Below are positions 29,820-40,888 of a DNA stretch of 43,943 bases, piece after piece. The DNA comes from Entrophospora sp. SA101 (taxonomy: Eukaryota > Glomeromycota > Glomeromycetes > Entrophosporales > Entrophosporaceae): positions 1-43,943 of the forward strand of contig CAUDNR010004610.1 of assembly GCA_958430865.1 (NCBI GenBank), written 5' to 3'. Below the pieces are notes generated by a model. It was not told the DNA's origin and ran no database searches. It saw only the letters and a list, made by a program, of their open reading frames with translations. A program made the position numbers and the translations under genes. Within the stretch, counting starts at the first letter, position 1. Each line of letters opens with the position of its first letter.

Positions 29820-32265
29820 TCTACTTTTGAGATTGGAAGGTATGACTAATACTAATACTAATAAGGATAATTTTAATAGTATGGTAATAGTGTAGAAAGA
29901 GTAAAATAAGAAAGTCTCGTAAATAAATAATATTAAATAAATTAAAAAATAAAAGTGTTTTTCTTTAATCAAACCTAATTTAACCACGTTATTAATTATC
30001 AATTAACTTGGAAGTTTTATTCAGGTGGTTCATGGTGAAGGTGTAACTGGTGAACACTTTTCTAGGTCAAGATTTCCTAATCATTGATAAAAATACAACT
30101 ACTGCCACTACTACTAATATTAATATCATTTTCAAATGTAATCCATGAAAATTATTATTGTTCAAGTGACCCAGAAATTACTGAAATATCTTGCTGATAA
30201 TTGTGGTAATAATTTGATGCAATGCTAGAAACATCCTTATTACAATATCCTAATCAAGCTATGTTGACTTATAATAGTCAGTTCATCTATCAATTACCTT
30301 TTTCTCATTCACCATTTCCAGTCTTGCTAGTTTTTAAATGAGCTGGTGCAAATCAAATAAATTTTCAGTAACGAAAAGAATAATTACTGAATAGAGATAA
30401 TGTAAAATCAACTGATTTAAATAAATTTTTTTGATTTGTAAATAACGGAAATAAAAGAAACTAGTACTAGTGATGCCTCAACAAAAAAAAATTATAAAAG
30501 TGGGTTACTTTTTATACAAAAAGCACAATAATAATAAAATAATAAATTTTGATAAATGGACGGTAACTTTGCAGCCTGTTCCAACAGTCATAATGTTATT
30601 AAGAATATTGGTACACGATGCTAAAGGTCGACAACCAGATACTTGGGAGTTTCGCGCTCATGCTCACCCATATTCATAATTAGCAAGCTTTATTAAATGC
30701 TTTATTCTCGAGTGCACATTTATAATACTATTACGACATTATTATTTCCTTATAAAAATTCAAACTCCTATATACAAATAAATAAATTCTTCGCAATAAT
30801 CAAAGAACATTTTTCCTTTTCCTCCTTCATCTTTTCTACCATCTCCTAAACCTTTTTTTTTTTTTCCTCAGCACAATCTGCAAAATAAACTTCTATTAAT
30901 AGACGGTAGCCCTTTGCAGCCTGCTTCCAACAGCCATAGATAATATAGATGAGACTGAATGCGTCATTAAGAATGTTGGTACATGATGCATGGTCGACAA
31001 CCAGACATCCGAGTATACTTTGAAGTTTCAGACTCAAGATCTCACTAACAAGAGAGTTCCTAACGATAATTTACTAGCTTGTTCAATATCCATTCATACC
31101 AATACTGTGACCAAGATTCTTAATTTATTATTATAGTAGGGTTTTAGGTTTGGGCTTAAGGTATACTCTCTCATGAAACTGTTTATGGGGTTCAAAAGTG
31201 TCTAGAATCACAGCATTGATGATTTTTTATTTAATATAATAAAGATAAACTAGTAAGAATTATTTTTCCTGTTGCATAGTCGAGGCTTCTCAAAAAGATC
31301 CCCGTATAATATTGAAGGCTTCTTATGAGAAAGGAGAATTGAAATGATTGTGAAATTATTCTTTTATAACCCAAGTACTTGCTGTGTGTGGGTTTGGTGT
31401 TGTAAACTTTCCTAAATTATTAATCATATAAACATTTAATCACATTATTGTTATTATTATATTAATTGATTTGTTATCCTCCATGCCCAAGGTCAACCTT
31501 TTACGTGTTTCATCCATTATTTCCTGGTGATTCACCACTAAAGAAATATTTTACAATAATAATTTTCTTTTTCAAAAGTCGCTCTTTTAAACAAAAGTAT
31601 CAAATTATTTTACTGATAAAAGCAAAATATTGAAAGAAGTCGTATTTTAAAAACTTTTTAAAGCCAAGAAAATAGGCGATTAAAATTTATACTGGCAATG
31701 GAGAAAAAGTTAATTTTTACAATTATTCATGTATAAAAATGGTAAACCAAGAGAATATAGCAAGTGTAAAGAGAAACAAGATACTCTGATCGATTTTGTG
31801 AAAAGTGTATTGGTCTACTCCACAGAGTCTTTTCAGTACTTACGCAATTTCGTTTAATATTAAGAGATAAACAATTAATTGATTATAGATAATCTAGGGG
31901 ATTTGCTCTATGCTAGAAAATTTATTTTTGCCATCCTGGGCCCACTTTAAAGGCTATGTTGATGAATTTTGTCAGAATATAGTTCCTCATTATCTATATA
32001 TAATTAATGTTATCTAAAAAATAAGATTTGATGATGTTACTCTTTACTTTTGTATAAGGGTAGAAATGGTAAAAAACTCGATAGTAACGACCCTGTTACA
32101 CAGCTTTATCTCAATGGATCTATAAGATCTTGGTGTCAAAATAATTCCTCTATTTGAAGCTTTATTGATAAATCACGTTTTAGATATTGTGTAAAGTTTT
32201 ACAACATATTAATAGTAAACAGTAATAGTATTATATGACCTCCACTGTTATAACAATTGAGAAGA
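29820..32265. other. Decayed coding DNA, origin unclear
   Basis: Many short protein-like patches occur on the plus strand without continuous frames. Examples are MLETSLLQYPNQAMLTYNSQ (near 30220), VEASQKDPRIILKASYEKGE (near 31280), PPCPRSTFYVFHPLFPGD (near 31480) and KNGKPREYSKCKEKQDTLID (near 31735). Stops and frame changes separate them. They suggest one or more dead genes that I cannot name. Confidence 0.35.
30555..31030 (+). repeat. Pair of diverged direct repeats
   Basis: GGACGGTAACTTTGCAGCCT with CAACAGTCATA... ATTAAGAAT (30555-30655) recurs at about 30897-31030 as AGACGGTAGCCCTTTGCAGC with CAACAGCCATA... ATTAAGAAT. Both then share TTGGTACA.GATGC and GGTCGACAACCAGA. The second copy has an insertion of about 25 bp. 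A 69-codon frame covers only the first copy. Confidence 0.55.
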
Positions 32266-35200
32266 ATGTCAACAAAAGAAGAAAAAACACCAACTACACC
32301 ATTAAATAATAATAAAGAGGTTGCTAACAATGAGATTACTCATTATTCATCACCATTAGACAACTATGAAGAAGAAGTTGATTACAATTGTGAGATATTT
32401 TTTCTAATTTTTTTTAATGAATTGGATTAATAAAAAATTTCAAAATATAAAATCAATTTTAACTTTATATAAAGAATGATTCAGCTTATTGGACAAGCAG
32501 ATCTAAAACCATATTGACAACAACGTCTGAGTATAATCGATTGCAAATAATAGTGGTAAGGATGATCGTGATCCAAAATTTAAATCTATAAATTCGGCAC
32601 CTTCTGCTATTGCCAGTGACGACTTTGTTGATGATAAAGATGGAGACGGTGTTGATATTGAAGTTGACAATTGTAAATTTAATGATACTATAAAAATTGT
32701 TGGTAAGCCATAGTTACAGTATATTATTATAATTATTATGGATAATAATTATTGCATCTTTGATTTTTTGAATTTCATATTAATTAAAGAGTCAAATCAA
32801 AGAGGAGTTCTTTATTTTCATAAATGTCTTGAATTACGTGACAAATATATGAAATTGTCATTACAACGACTTGATGATAATCCGAAATATCATGAGGATT
32901 ATAAAATTTATCCACCACCACCTGTCACATCCTGCTTACCAGCAAAAATTTAACCCTCATCATTTGCTGCTGATGGTTATGCAAAACACGGCAATGATGA
33001 TAAAAAAGAAAAAGTGCAATGAAAATAATTGGCGAGGATTTTCATTTTGAAGGATGAGAGATACCTGATGAACATCAGATAATTATATATTAGAAAAGAA
33101 GGAGGAATGTGAGAAAGTGAACGGGAGAGAAAAAGGAAAAAGGAATTTAATCGAGTTAAAACTTGGTTTTATTGAATAATACTAGTATTTATATGAATTA
33201 TCTGTAGATGGAATTTATCATGTTTATAAATTAGAGGAAGATCTTAAAAACAATAATAAGAAATCATCACCATCAACATCTCCAATATCTCCAACATCAC
33301 CATCACCATCGCCACCATCATCACCATCATCTATATATTCAATTCCATCCTCCAAAGAATACTTTATGGATTTAGATTTTATATTAAATGTGATTTCTGA
33401 TGGCCCAACAAAATCTTATGCTTATAGACACTTACAATACCTGGAAAGTAAATGGAATATGTATATATACCCTGCTCAAAGAATATCAAGGAATGGCTGA
33501 ATCGAATATTTGCTACGATCTTAGTATCGATACACTGGGCATGCATGTAAATATTCTCACATATATTATTTGCAAACACACACAAAAAAAAAGTACGCAT
33601 TAATAATAGTAGTATATAATAATAATGGGCACATAAAGATACATTTCATAGATTTCAAATTTGATCTAAAATACAATCCATTCGGTGAATCTAGACTTCG
33701 GGAAATTTTTCTGATGATTATGTTGAAGGAAGATATTCAGCTGAATTAACCAAAGGTTGATTAATTAATGATTTATTTATTCATTCGATTTGTTTATTTA
33801 TTTAATTTATTTATGGGTTTTTTTTTTGTAAATTATATAAAAGTTATTGCAAATTTGAAGTCAAGTAAATATCAAATGGCTGAATATCGAGTATCGATAT
33901 ATGGGAGGTAATAAAAAATCCACATAATATTTATAAATTATTGATTCGCCTATATATTTCATCGCCACAAACAATTTTTGTATATAGATCAAAATCGGAA
34001 TGGAGCGAACTTGCAAAATGGGTGGTAAACAACTAAATATTTTCGTCAAATGTCAGATGGTTGATTCAAATGCCTAGACTTTATGGTATCTATAAAGATA
34101 CTAATACTGTTGAAAGTTTCGAAGATGTCATAAGAAGTATATATATACTATTTAATTATAATTATAAAACAAGAATTACGAGTTTAATGATTAGAGATTA
34201 TATTTAATTAAATATTTAATTTATTTCTTTCAATATGATTTATACGAACCATTTGTTACAAAAAATCCAAAGAAAAATCTCGAGCTACACATATTTTACA
34301 ACGTGCAATTGGATTTATCAGTGTGAATGACGAATCAAAAGTAGAAAAACTTATTCACAAAAAATATCCTGCACCAGAATAATGGAATATCAACCTCAAC
34401 CCGCCTTAACCCTACTACTTATGCTACATGTTCGCGAATATGATCAGTGGCGGAAAGAACGTGGGTTCATTACCTTTGTTTTGAGAGCACATGCCGGTGA
34501 AGCAGGTGACACTGATCATTTGACATCACACTCAATCTCACATGGCATCTTGTCGAGGAAAGTTCCTGCGTTACAATATTTATATTATTTGAAACAATTG
34601 GAATTGAAATGTTGCCTTTATCAAACAATGCTTTGTTTTTGAATTATGAAAGAAATCCATTCATGAGTTTCTTTCAGAAAGGATTGAATATTAGTCTTAG
34701 TACTGATGATTCATTACAATTTCATTACATTCGTTGATTGAAGAGTACAGTATAGCTGCACAGGTAGGCATTTTTGTGGGTAAATATTATTATTTAAATA
34801 TGTTTATGTTTACAACTGATATATTATAAAATAGATTTGGAAACTAATATGCGTGAATTGGCGCGTAACTCGGTATTGCAAAGTGGATTTGAAATGACAT
34901 TAAAGAAGCATTGGCTTGGATCAAATTGGTTCTTGCCAGGTCCCGGCGGAAACACTTTTGCATAAATATTTCTCTGATGTTTCCAAGTTCATATTTATTA
35001 TCATATAACAAATACACCAAATATTAGATTAATATTTAGACATGAGGCATTAATGGAAGAAATTAATATGCTGGCAAAATATTCACGTTTAAAATCAAAG
35101 GATTCGTTTGATTGTAACACCATAAAGATGCCTTTATCAAACTATAATGAATATTTATCCTCATCTTTGTCAGCGTCATCATTAAAAATAGCATCATCAA

Positions 35201-35316
35201 CATCGCAACAATCAATACTTGAGAGAAGTGCAACTATAGATGTTTTTGATTCTGCTGTTAGTGGATTTAGTAAAGATAACATTAGTAGTGATCTTGGCAA
35301 AGGAAGTATTAAATAA
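32266..35316 (+). pseudogene. AMD1: AMP deaminase pseudogene
   Basis: Collinear AMP deaminase pieces extend over 3 kb. They include CLELRDKYMKLSLQRLDDNP (about 32830) and SDGPTKSYAYRHLQYLESKW (about 33390). Next come KYQMAEYRVSIYGR (about 33865), SEWSELAKWVV with SNVRWLIQMPRLYGIY (about 33995-34095) and [13 protein letters not shown] (about 34490). The 3' pieces are [19 protein letters not shown] (about 34680), [20 protein letters not shown] (about 34855) and NIRLIFRHEALMEEINML (about 35020). AMP deaminase converts AMP to IMP. Stops include TAA at 34034, 34380 and 34407, and frame changes separate most pieces. The first is in the region after 32500. The metal-binding DTHVHHS motif is not recoverable near 33530, and the TDDPLQFH motif reads TDDSLQFH. 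Many independent lesions argue for true decay, not sequencing error. Confidence 0.9.
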
Positions 35317-35887
35317 AGTGATTATTTTAATAATAATTTCGGTAGTGGAATGAGATTAGAAGTGGCAGTGGTAGTGATTATCATCACCAAATTGTTACAA
35401 CTTTTGGTAATCATTATTTTCTGATTCATAAATTGGAATTATTCCAGATGTTTCTATGTTTGTAAACGCAATCATCAAACTGGTAAAAAAGATAAAACTG
35501 GTATTGACACTGGAAATAGTAGCGGATAACAGTCAAATTAATAATAATATATATATGTGGTGAAATACATTTGTGGATTGGAATAGTTGGGAAACTTAAA
35601 AATAAAAATAAATTCATTTATTTATTTATTAGCAGAAATAAAATAAATTTTACCATAGAATCTTATAAAATTTTAAAAAAATTATTATCGTTACTAACGA
35701 AGGATAAATAAATAAATAGGGAAGAAAAAATTTACATCATAATAAATCATCATAAAAATAAATAAAATTGATTACATGTTAATAATTTATTTATTTTATT
35801 TTTTACAATTTCATTCATAAACTGTATGTATATTTAAAAAAATATAATCATATTTTCAATACAATAATAAATAGAAAAAGCGAAATC
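35317..35887. other. 3' flank shared by AMP deaminase relic and bHLH gene
   Basis: No feature could be supported apart from short protein-like traces just after 35316 that may be more of the relic. AT-rich sequence near 35760-35880 probably holds the poly(A) region of the minus-strand bHLH gene. Confidence 0.35.
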
Positions 35888-36759
35888 TTAACATAATAAA
35901 TGTTGAACAGTCATTCCTCCTCTTCTTACATTTGTCGATGATAATGGATCTTCTTGATTATTCTCTAGGCCATCTTGATCATCTTCTTGATCGTCTTGAT
36001 CTTTTTTTTTTTCAAGTTTTTGACCATCTAAATCATAACCTCCCTTTTTCTCTTCATCTTTTACTCCTCCTTTTACTTTTTCTTTATCTTCTTCGCCCTC
36101 AACTTGTTGTTCTTTTAGTGAAGCATCTTCAACTCCTTTATTTATTGTAGTTCTTTCATCCACATTATCATTATCATTATCATCATTACCAATACTCTTA
36201 TTATTGCTATTATCACTCCTTGAAGAATTGGATAGCATTAATAAAACTTGTGCTTCTTCTTCATGCTCTTTTATAGAATAATTATTCTCAATATCCATCA
36301 TATTGTTATCACCGTCATTATTAGAGTCAGGGTTGGAATTACTATTATCATCATTATTACTATTATCATTATTATTACTATTATTATTATTAGATGGTGA
36401 TGATGATTTATTTATGTTATTATTTGTAGTGGTAGCGGAAGAGGAAGTAGCAGAACAACAAGAAGAATTAGAACTAATAGAACTTCGTTTATGTTTGTAT
36501 TCTTCACAATCTTCATAGGAATTAATTGTGGAACTACTAATTACATTAGAATTAGTAGTAGCAGTGGCGGTGTTACTGGCAGAAAGAAAACTTTTTGGTA
36601 TAGGGATTTCGTAACGATTAAATTTTGATTTTTTGATGCTTCTAATTAATCCATGATTCATATTTGAAGATGACAACGATAAAGATGATATTGAAGAAGA
36701 ATACAATGATGATGATGATGACGGTGATGATGGTTTAAATTTTGATGTGTTACTACTAC

Positions 36760-36794
<35 letters not shown>

Positions 36795-38313
36795 GCTTCC
36801 TCATCAGCACCACTAATACCTCCACTACCATTTCCACTACTACTATTTTCACGTTGACGATATTCAAAAACAATAGCTTGCAAATACTCGATATACTCAA
36901 TAGCATTTTGTAACACGCTAAGTTTATGCATATTTTCTTGTTCCGAACAACCAGGTATTAATTCTCTTAATTGCATGATTTTGTCATTAATACGTTCACG
37001 ACGTCTTCTCTCAATTTGCGAATGTGATGCCTTCCTAGCCATTTCACGTTGATCTGCAGTTGTTAATTGTTGCTGTTTTTGTTGTTGTATTTTATTATTA
37101 TTGTTATTAATCTCGGGCGATGATGAGATTGAAGCATGATGATGTTGTTGTGGTGATGGTAATGATAATGGAGGCGGCACCAAGTTATGATGATGATTGT
37201 GATGTGGATTTATTGATAAAGGTGATAAGTTATTATGAGCGTGATGATGTGGGTGAGTTAAATGTGGATTATTATTGTTGTTATTATTATTGTTATTGTT
37301 ATTGTTATTATTATTAAGAGATAAATGAGGTGAATTTAAGAATCTAGCATCTACACCACTTTGCATAATTGGAGAATTATTGATTAAATTTTGATTTGAA
37401 TTTGTTGATGTATTATTAGTAGTTGGGGTAACAGGTAATGAGAATACCGAAGTAGTTGGTTGTTGAGAAGAGGGTTGTAGAGCTGGCGATTGTTTTGGTA
37501 GAATAGGATTGAATCTTGATTGATTCATATTTATTATAGTAAAATTTTTTGAAGCTGAAGATGAACCAATTGAAGAGTTGGCGGTGGAATTAGCGGCAGG
37601 AGGATCAGAAGAAGAGTCAGAAGTTGCATTATTCTCACCATTATTATTATTGTTATTATTATTGGTGGAAGGCTCTGTGGAAACACTGTTATTGTTGTTG
37701 CCGAGTTGAGATAGAAGTGGTGGGGGAAGTTTAAAATTTATTTGATTACTTGAATGATCATTATTATGCATTGGAAGAGAAAAAGGTGAAACAGGTGGTG
37801 TTTCGAAAGGTGGTAAAGTCACTCCCCCTGTTACTCCTCCATGTTGATGAGGATTTTGTGGTGGTGTTGTTTGTTGATGACGATAATATTGTTGCTGTTG
37901 TTGATTATATTGATGAGGATGATGCGAAGGTGATTGTTGTTGTAGTGACAATGGTGGTGGAGGTTGTTGATATTGATATTGATTATGTTGAGGATGATAT
38001 TGTTGTTGATAATGTTGCTGATGTTGTTGTTGATAATTTTGTGTAATTGGATTTGACTGTGGTGATTGATGAGGTGATATTGGGGCAAGTCTAGAATTAG
38101 AAGTCATAGTAGTAGTTGGAGTTGTGATAATGATTGGTTGTTGTGGTGGAGCTGGCACAATAGGACGATAACCAGTTGTTTGATGAGATGTCTTTATTAA
38201 ATAAATATGGAGACGAATGAAAAAATATAAAAGTTAATAATTAATTTAAAAAAATTTTTGAAAAAAGACTATAAATAGATAAAATAGATAAGTAAATAAA
38301 TTACCTTATTCAT
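35888..38313 (-). CDS. Class-B bHLH transcription factor with long Gln/Asn-rich arms
   Basis: A nine-base first exon (38313-38305, Met-Asn-Lys) joins exon 2 (38191-35888) in phase 0, giving 770 residues. The 38192-38304 intron has GTAATT...AAAG ends. This start is preferred because the long frame otherwise opens only at a GTG. Residues about 388-445 are a bHLH domain: HSQIERRRRERINDK, loop with IPGCSEQEN, then KLSVLQNAIEYIEYLQ. His393, Glu397 and Arg401 occupy the H-E-R positions that read CACGTG. No clear leucine zipper follows. The N-terminal 370 residues are Gln-, Pro-, His- and Asn-rich. The C-terminal 300 are Ser/Asn-rich, then acidic and Lys-rich. Many runs are trinucleotide-encoded. 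Target genes are unknown; a USF/MYC-like binding mode is inferred. Confidence 0.85.
36745..36795. repeat. Trinucleotide runs in the bHLH gene
   Basis: A (TTA)n run on the plus strand encodes poly-Asn on the coding strand. Similar runs near 36340-36400 and 37270-37320 encode further Asn tracts. These are likely length-variable between isolates. Confidence 0.7.
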
Positions 38314-39641
38314 TATTATTTTTAACTTCGTTTCAAATTACTAAATTTTTATCGTTGATTCTCTACTACGTTCTCAAAGTTCGGTATTTAATACTCCTTT
38401 TAAATTTATGTTTTTCCGTTCAAAATGATTCGATTTTATCTTGTTGAGAAAAATAATCCTTAACTAAGAAAAGTAAAGTTTAAAGATTAAAAATCGTTCG
38501 TTATTCTTCTTTAAGAAAAAAAAAGGAATTTACCGATGAAAAAACAATTAAGAATTAAATATAAATTTTTATATTTTTACATAAATGATAATAATATATT
38601 TATTTATTTTTATTTATTTATTTATTATATTTATATATATGAATTACAAATTTTAAAAAAGAAATGCAATGTAGACGATAATTAATTGGTTGATGTATTG
38701 TTTTACGTTAAATATCGATTGGATAAGAAATGTGGAAAGAAGAGAAGAAAAAAATTAAAAATTTTTTTTTGTGCGTATTTATCTTCTTACTCTTATAGCA
38801 CCACGTGTCAATCATAAAACAAAATATTGGTCAATATTATTTAAAATTCATTTCGATAATTGATAAATTAAAACTCTACAATATTTGCTCTCTCATTATT
38901 ATTATAATGCCATTCAAGGGATCTTTTTTAATATTATTTGCAAATGTTAAAATGGAAATCGTATGGATAGCATGTGAGCATATTAAATGCTCCCATTGGT
39001 TAATAAAAGATTACCCTTGTTTAGTAAATGATTTACATTACCAAATTTGGTGAATTTTTAATTCTCCCTTCATATAATTAATTAATAATAAATAAAATCA
39101 GGCAGTATTAATTGATCATCATCTAGAGTTTAATATTAATATTAATAGTATTATTCCCTTGACGTAATTAAATTTAATATTAATAATGCTACAAACAGTT
39201 AATCTCACGGCAATATGCAAACAGATCCCTGTTATACCACCTGACTCGATTATAGTATTGGGTGGGATTTGTGTAATTAAAAATATTTTTTTGTGAAAAA
39301 GTAAAAGGTAAACTTTATTTTTTTATTGAATAAATTTTGAAATAAAAACAAAAATTATTTTAAATAATAAAATCATTTAATTCAAATGAAATGAAATGAA
39401 TCGTAAATGAATGATATTCAAAAAAAAATCAATTGCATCTTGGAGAATTTCAAAAGATTACATTTTTTATCATTGTTAGAAAATGAGCGGGTGCTAATTT
39501 AATTATGAGTATGAATTAAATAGTGTGCTTTATAAAACAGTGTGTAAGAATTGTAAATCTATAAAATATTTCAAATAAATATTGTGAGCATTGTGTTATT
39601 GTTCTCCTTTTCAATACCTGGACTTCTGGAAATGACATATC
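38314..39641. other. bHLH promoter region and gene-free DNA
   Basis: The segment nearest 38314 is the upstream region of the bHLH gene and contains long T/A runs and one CACGTG site. A frame at about 38805-39053 opens at a GTG; its internal ATG (38907) gives only 49 residues, so it is not called. Nothing else was seen to 39641. Confidence 0.4.
38802..38807. promoter_or_regulatory. CACGTG E-box upstream of the bHLH gene
   Basis: A palindromic CACGTG lies about 490 bp upstream of the bHLH start codon. It is the site expected for the H-E-R class encoded by the adjacent gene. Other CACGTG copies in the window lie inside repeats or relics (25179, 25227, 40109). Confidence 0.35.
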
Positions 39642-39810
39642 ATGGAATGGGTACCTTATGATCAATTTAATGGCATGAAATATTTAATTCAAGGAGGCTT
39701 TGGTAATATTTATAAACCAAAATGGATAAGAGGTACTTTAATTGATTGAAATCAAAATAAAAAAGAATTTAATTTTTATGGACCCCTAGATGTAAATAAT
39801 CCAAATGAGG
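39642..39810 (+). pseudogene. Protein kinase N-lobe fragment
   Basis: The frame reads MEWVPYDQFNGMKYLIQGGF then GNIYKPKWIRGTLID, a TGA in place of the expected Trp, and NQNKKEFNFYGPLDVNNPNE. This is the glycine-loop region of a Rhizophagus-style TKL kinase. The rest of the kinase is absent; a dispersed repeat follows from about 39852. Confidence 0.8.
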
Positions 39811-39851
39811 TTGGAAATTTTTTTTTGGTGAGGTCAATAGTATTCTATTAA

Positions 39852-40022
39852 AAATAATATTAACTGATTAATTATATGGGGCATGCTGCAACAGAACCAG
39901 ACAAAGTGAACATTGGTATTACCAAAGATTTCAGGGACCAAAATTTAGTCATTGTCATTACAATTGTAATGTAATCAGTTTTATAATACCCCATTTGTTA
40001 TCTTAAATGACCTATAGAACTA
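39852..40022 (+). repeat. Dispersed repeat beside a kinase relic, copy 2
   Basis: Matches 24903-25070 in inverted orientation over about 165 bp, including AACCAGACAAAGTGAACATT. It directly follows a kinase N-lobe fragment, whereas the other copy directly precedes a kinase C-lobe fragment on its own strand. Confidence 0.7.
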
Positions 40023-40888
40023 CTCCTATATAAAAATAGTTAATATGAAGTTAATTTACATTAGGTCTGGGATTTGCTATATTTGATATTTCTAAAATGT
40101 GAAAGTTCCACGTGAAATTTAGAAAATTTGTTATTGGCTAATTTATGCAGATCTTTCTGTTGAAAAAATGAGCTCTATTAAAATGTATAACTTCCAGAGT
40201 TATTGTAAGCGTTTAATTAAATTATTAACGAACAAATAATTTTATGGTCGTAAAATTAGAAGTTAAAACATTAAATGTTAAAAAAAAGTTCAAAAGTTAT
40301 CTTTATTTCATGGTTTATTAGATGGTTAAATAATAAATTACAGTCTTAGAATTATAAATAGAGATAATAAATAAATAACGGGAATGATTAATATTAATAT
40401 CTTAAGGACTTCCCGGAAAGTACGAATCATAATTTAAAAGATAACTTGGAAAATAATAAATAAATAAAATAAATAAAAATGAGATACGCGAACTCCCAAA
40501 TAATATTATCCACGTTCGCTTAGTGGAACGAAAATGAATATGGTAATAGAATTTAGGGGTCGAATTTCCCAAAAAATCTGGGGTTTGTTACAGTTATAAA
40601 AATATGCATATTTTTTATTGATCTACGAAATAATCCAGAATCAAACAACATTAGGATGTCATTTTCCAATTAACATGTAGTATATTTATAGTTCAAGTTA
40701 TAATCAATAAGTTGTCTGTCAATAATAATAATCTTCCTTCAATAATTAAAAATATATATCAACCTGTTAACATTGTTAACGGGTTTTGCCAAGAAAATTT
40801 TTTATTAATAATGCAAAAACAAATACAAGATCGGGACCTAGCCTGTGATACATGAAGTTTCTATGTAATGATGGTGGACTAATACCGC
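40023..40888. other. Gene-free DNA downstream of the SAM-nuclease gene
   Basis: No coding frame. A near-perfect palindrome lies at 40761-40785 (AACCTGTTAAC, ATT, GTTAACGGGTT), about 100 bp past the stop codon of the minus-strand gene. Confidence 0.45.

Noticed and set aside
35932..38088. Several plus- and minus-strand frames within the bHLH gene
   Set aside because: Trinucleotide repeats keep all frames open; only the bHLH frame has a domain and a spliced start.
38805..39053. 82-codon frame upstream of the bHLH gene
   Set aside because: Begins at GTG inside the CACGTG site; the internal ATG leaves 49 residues with no recognisable feature.
40500..40540. ACGTTC/GAACG inverted repeat
   Set aside because: A five-base stem is too short to separate from background.
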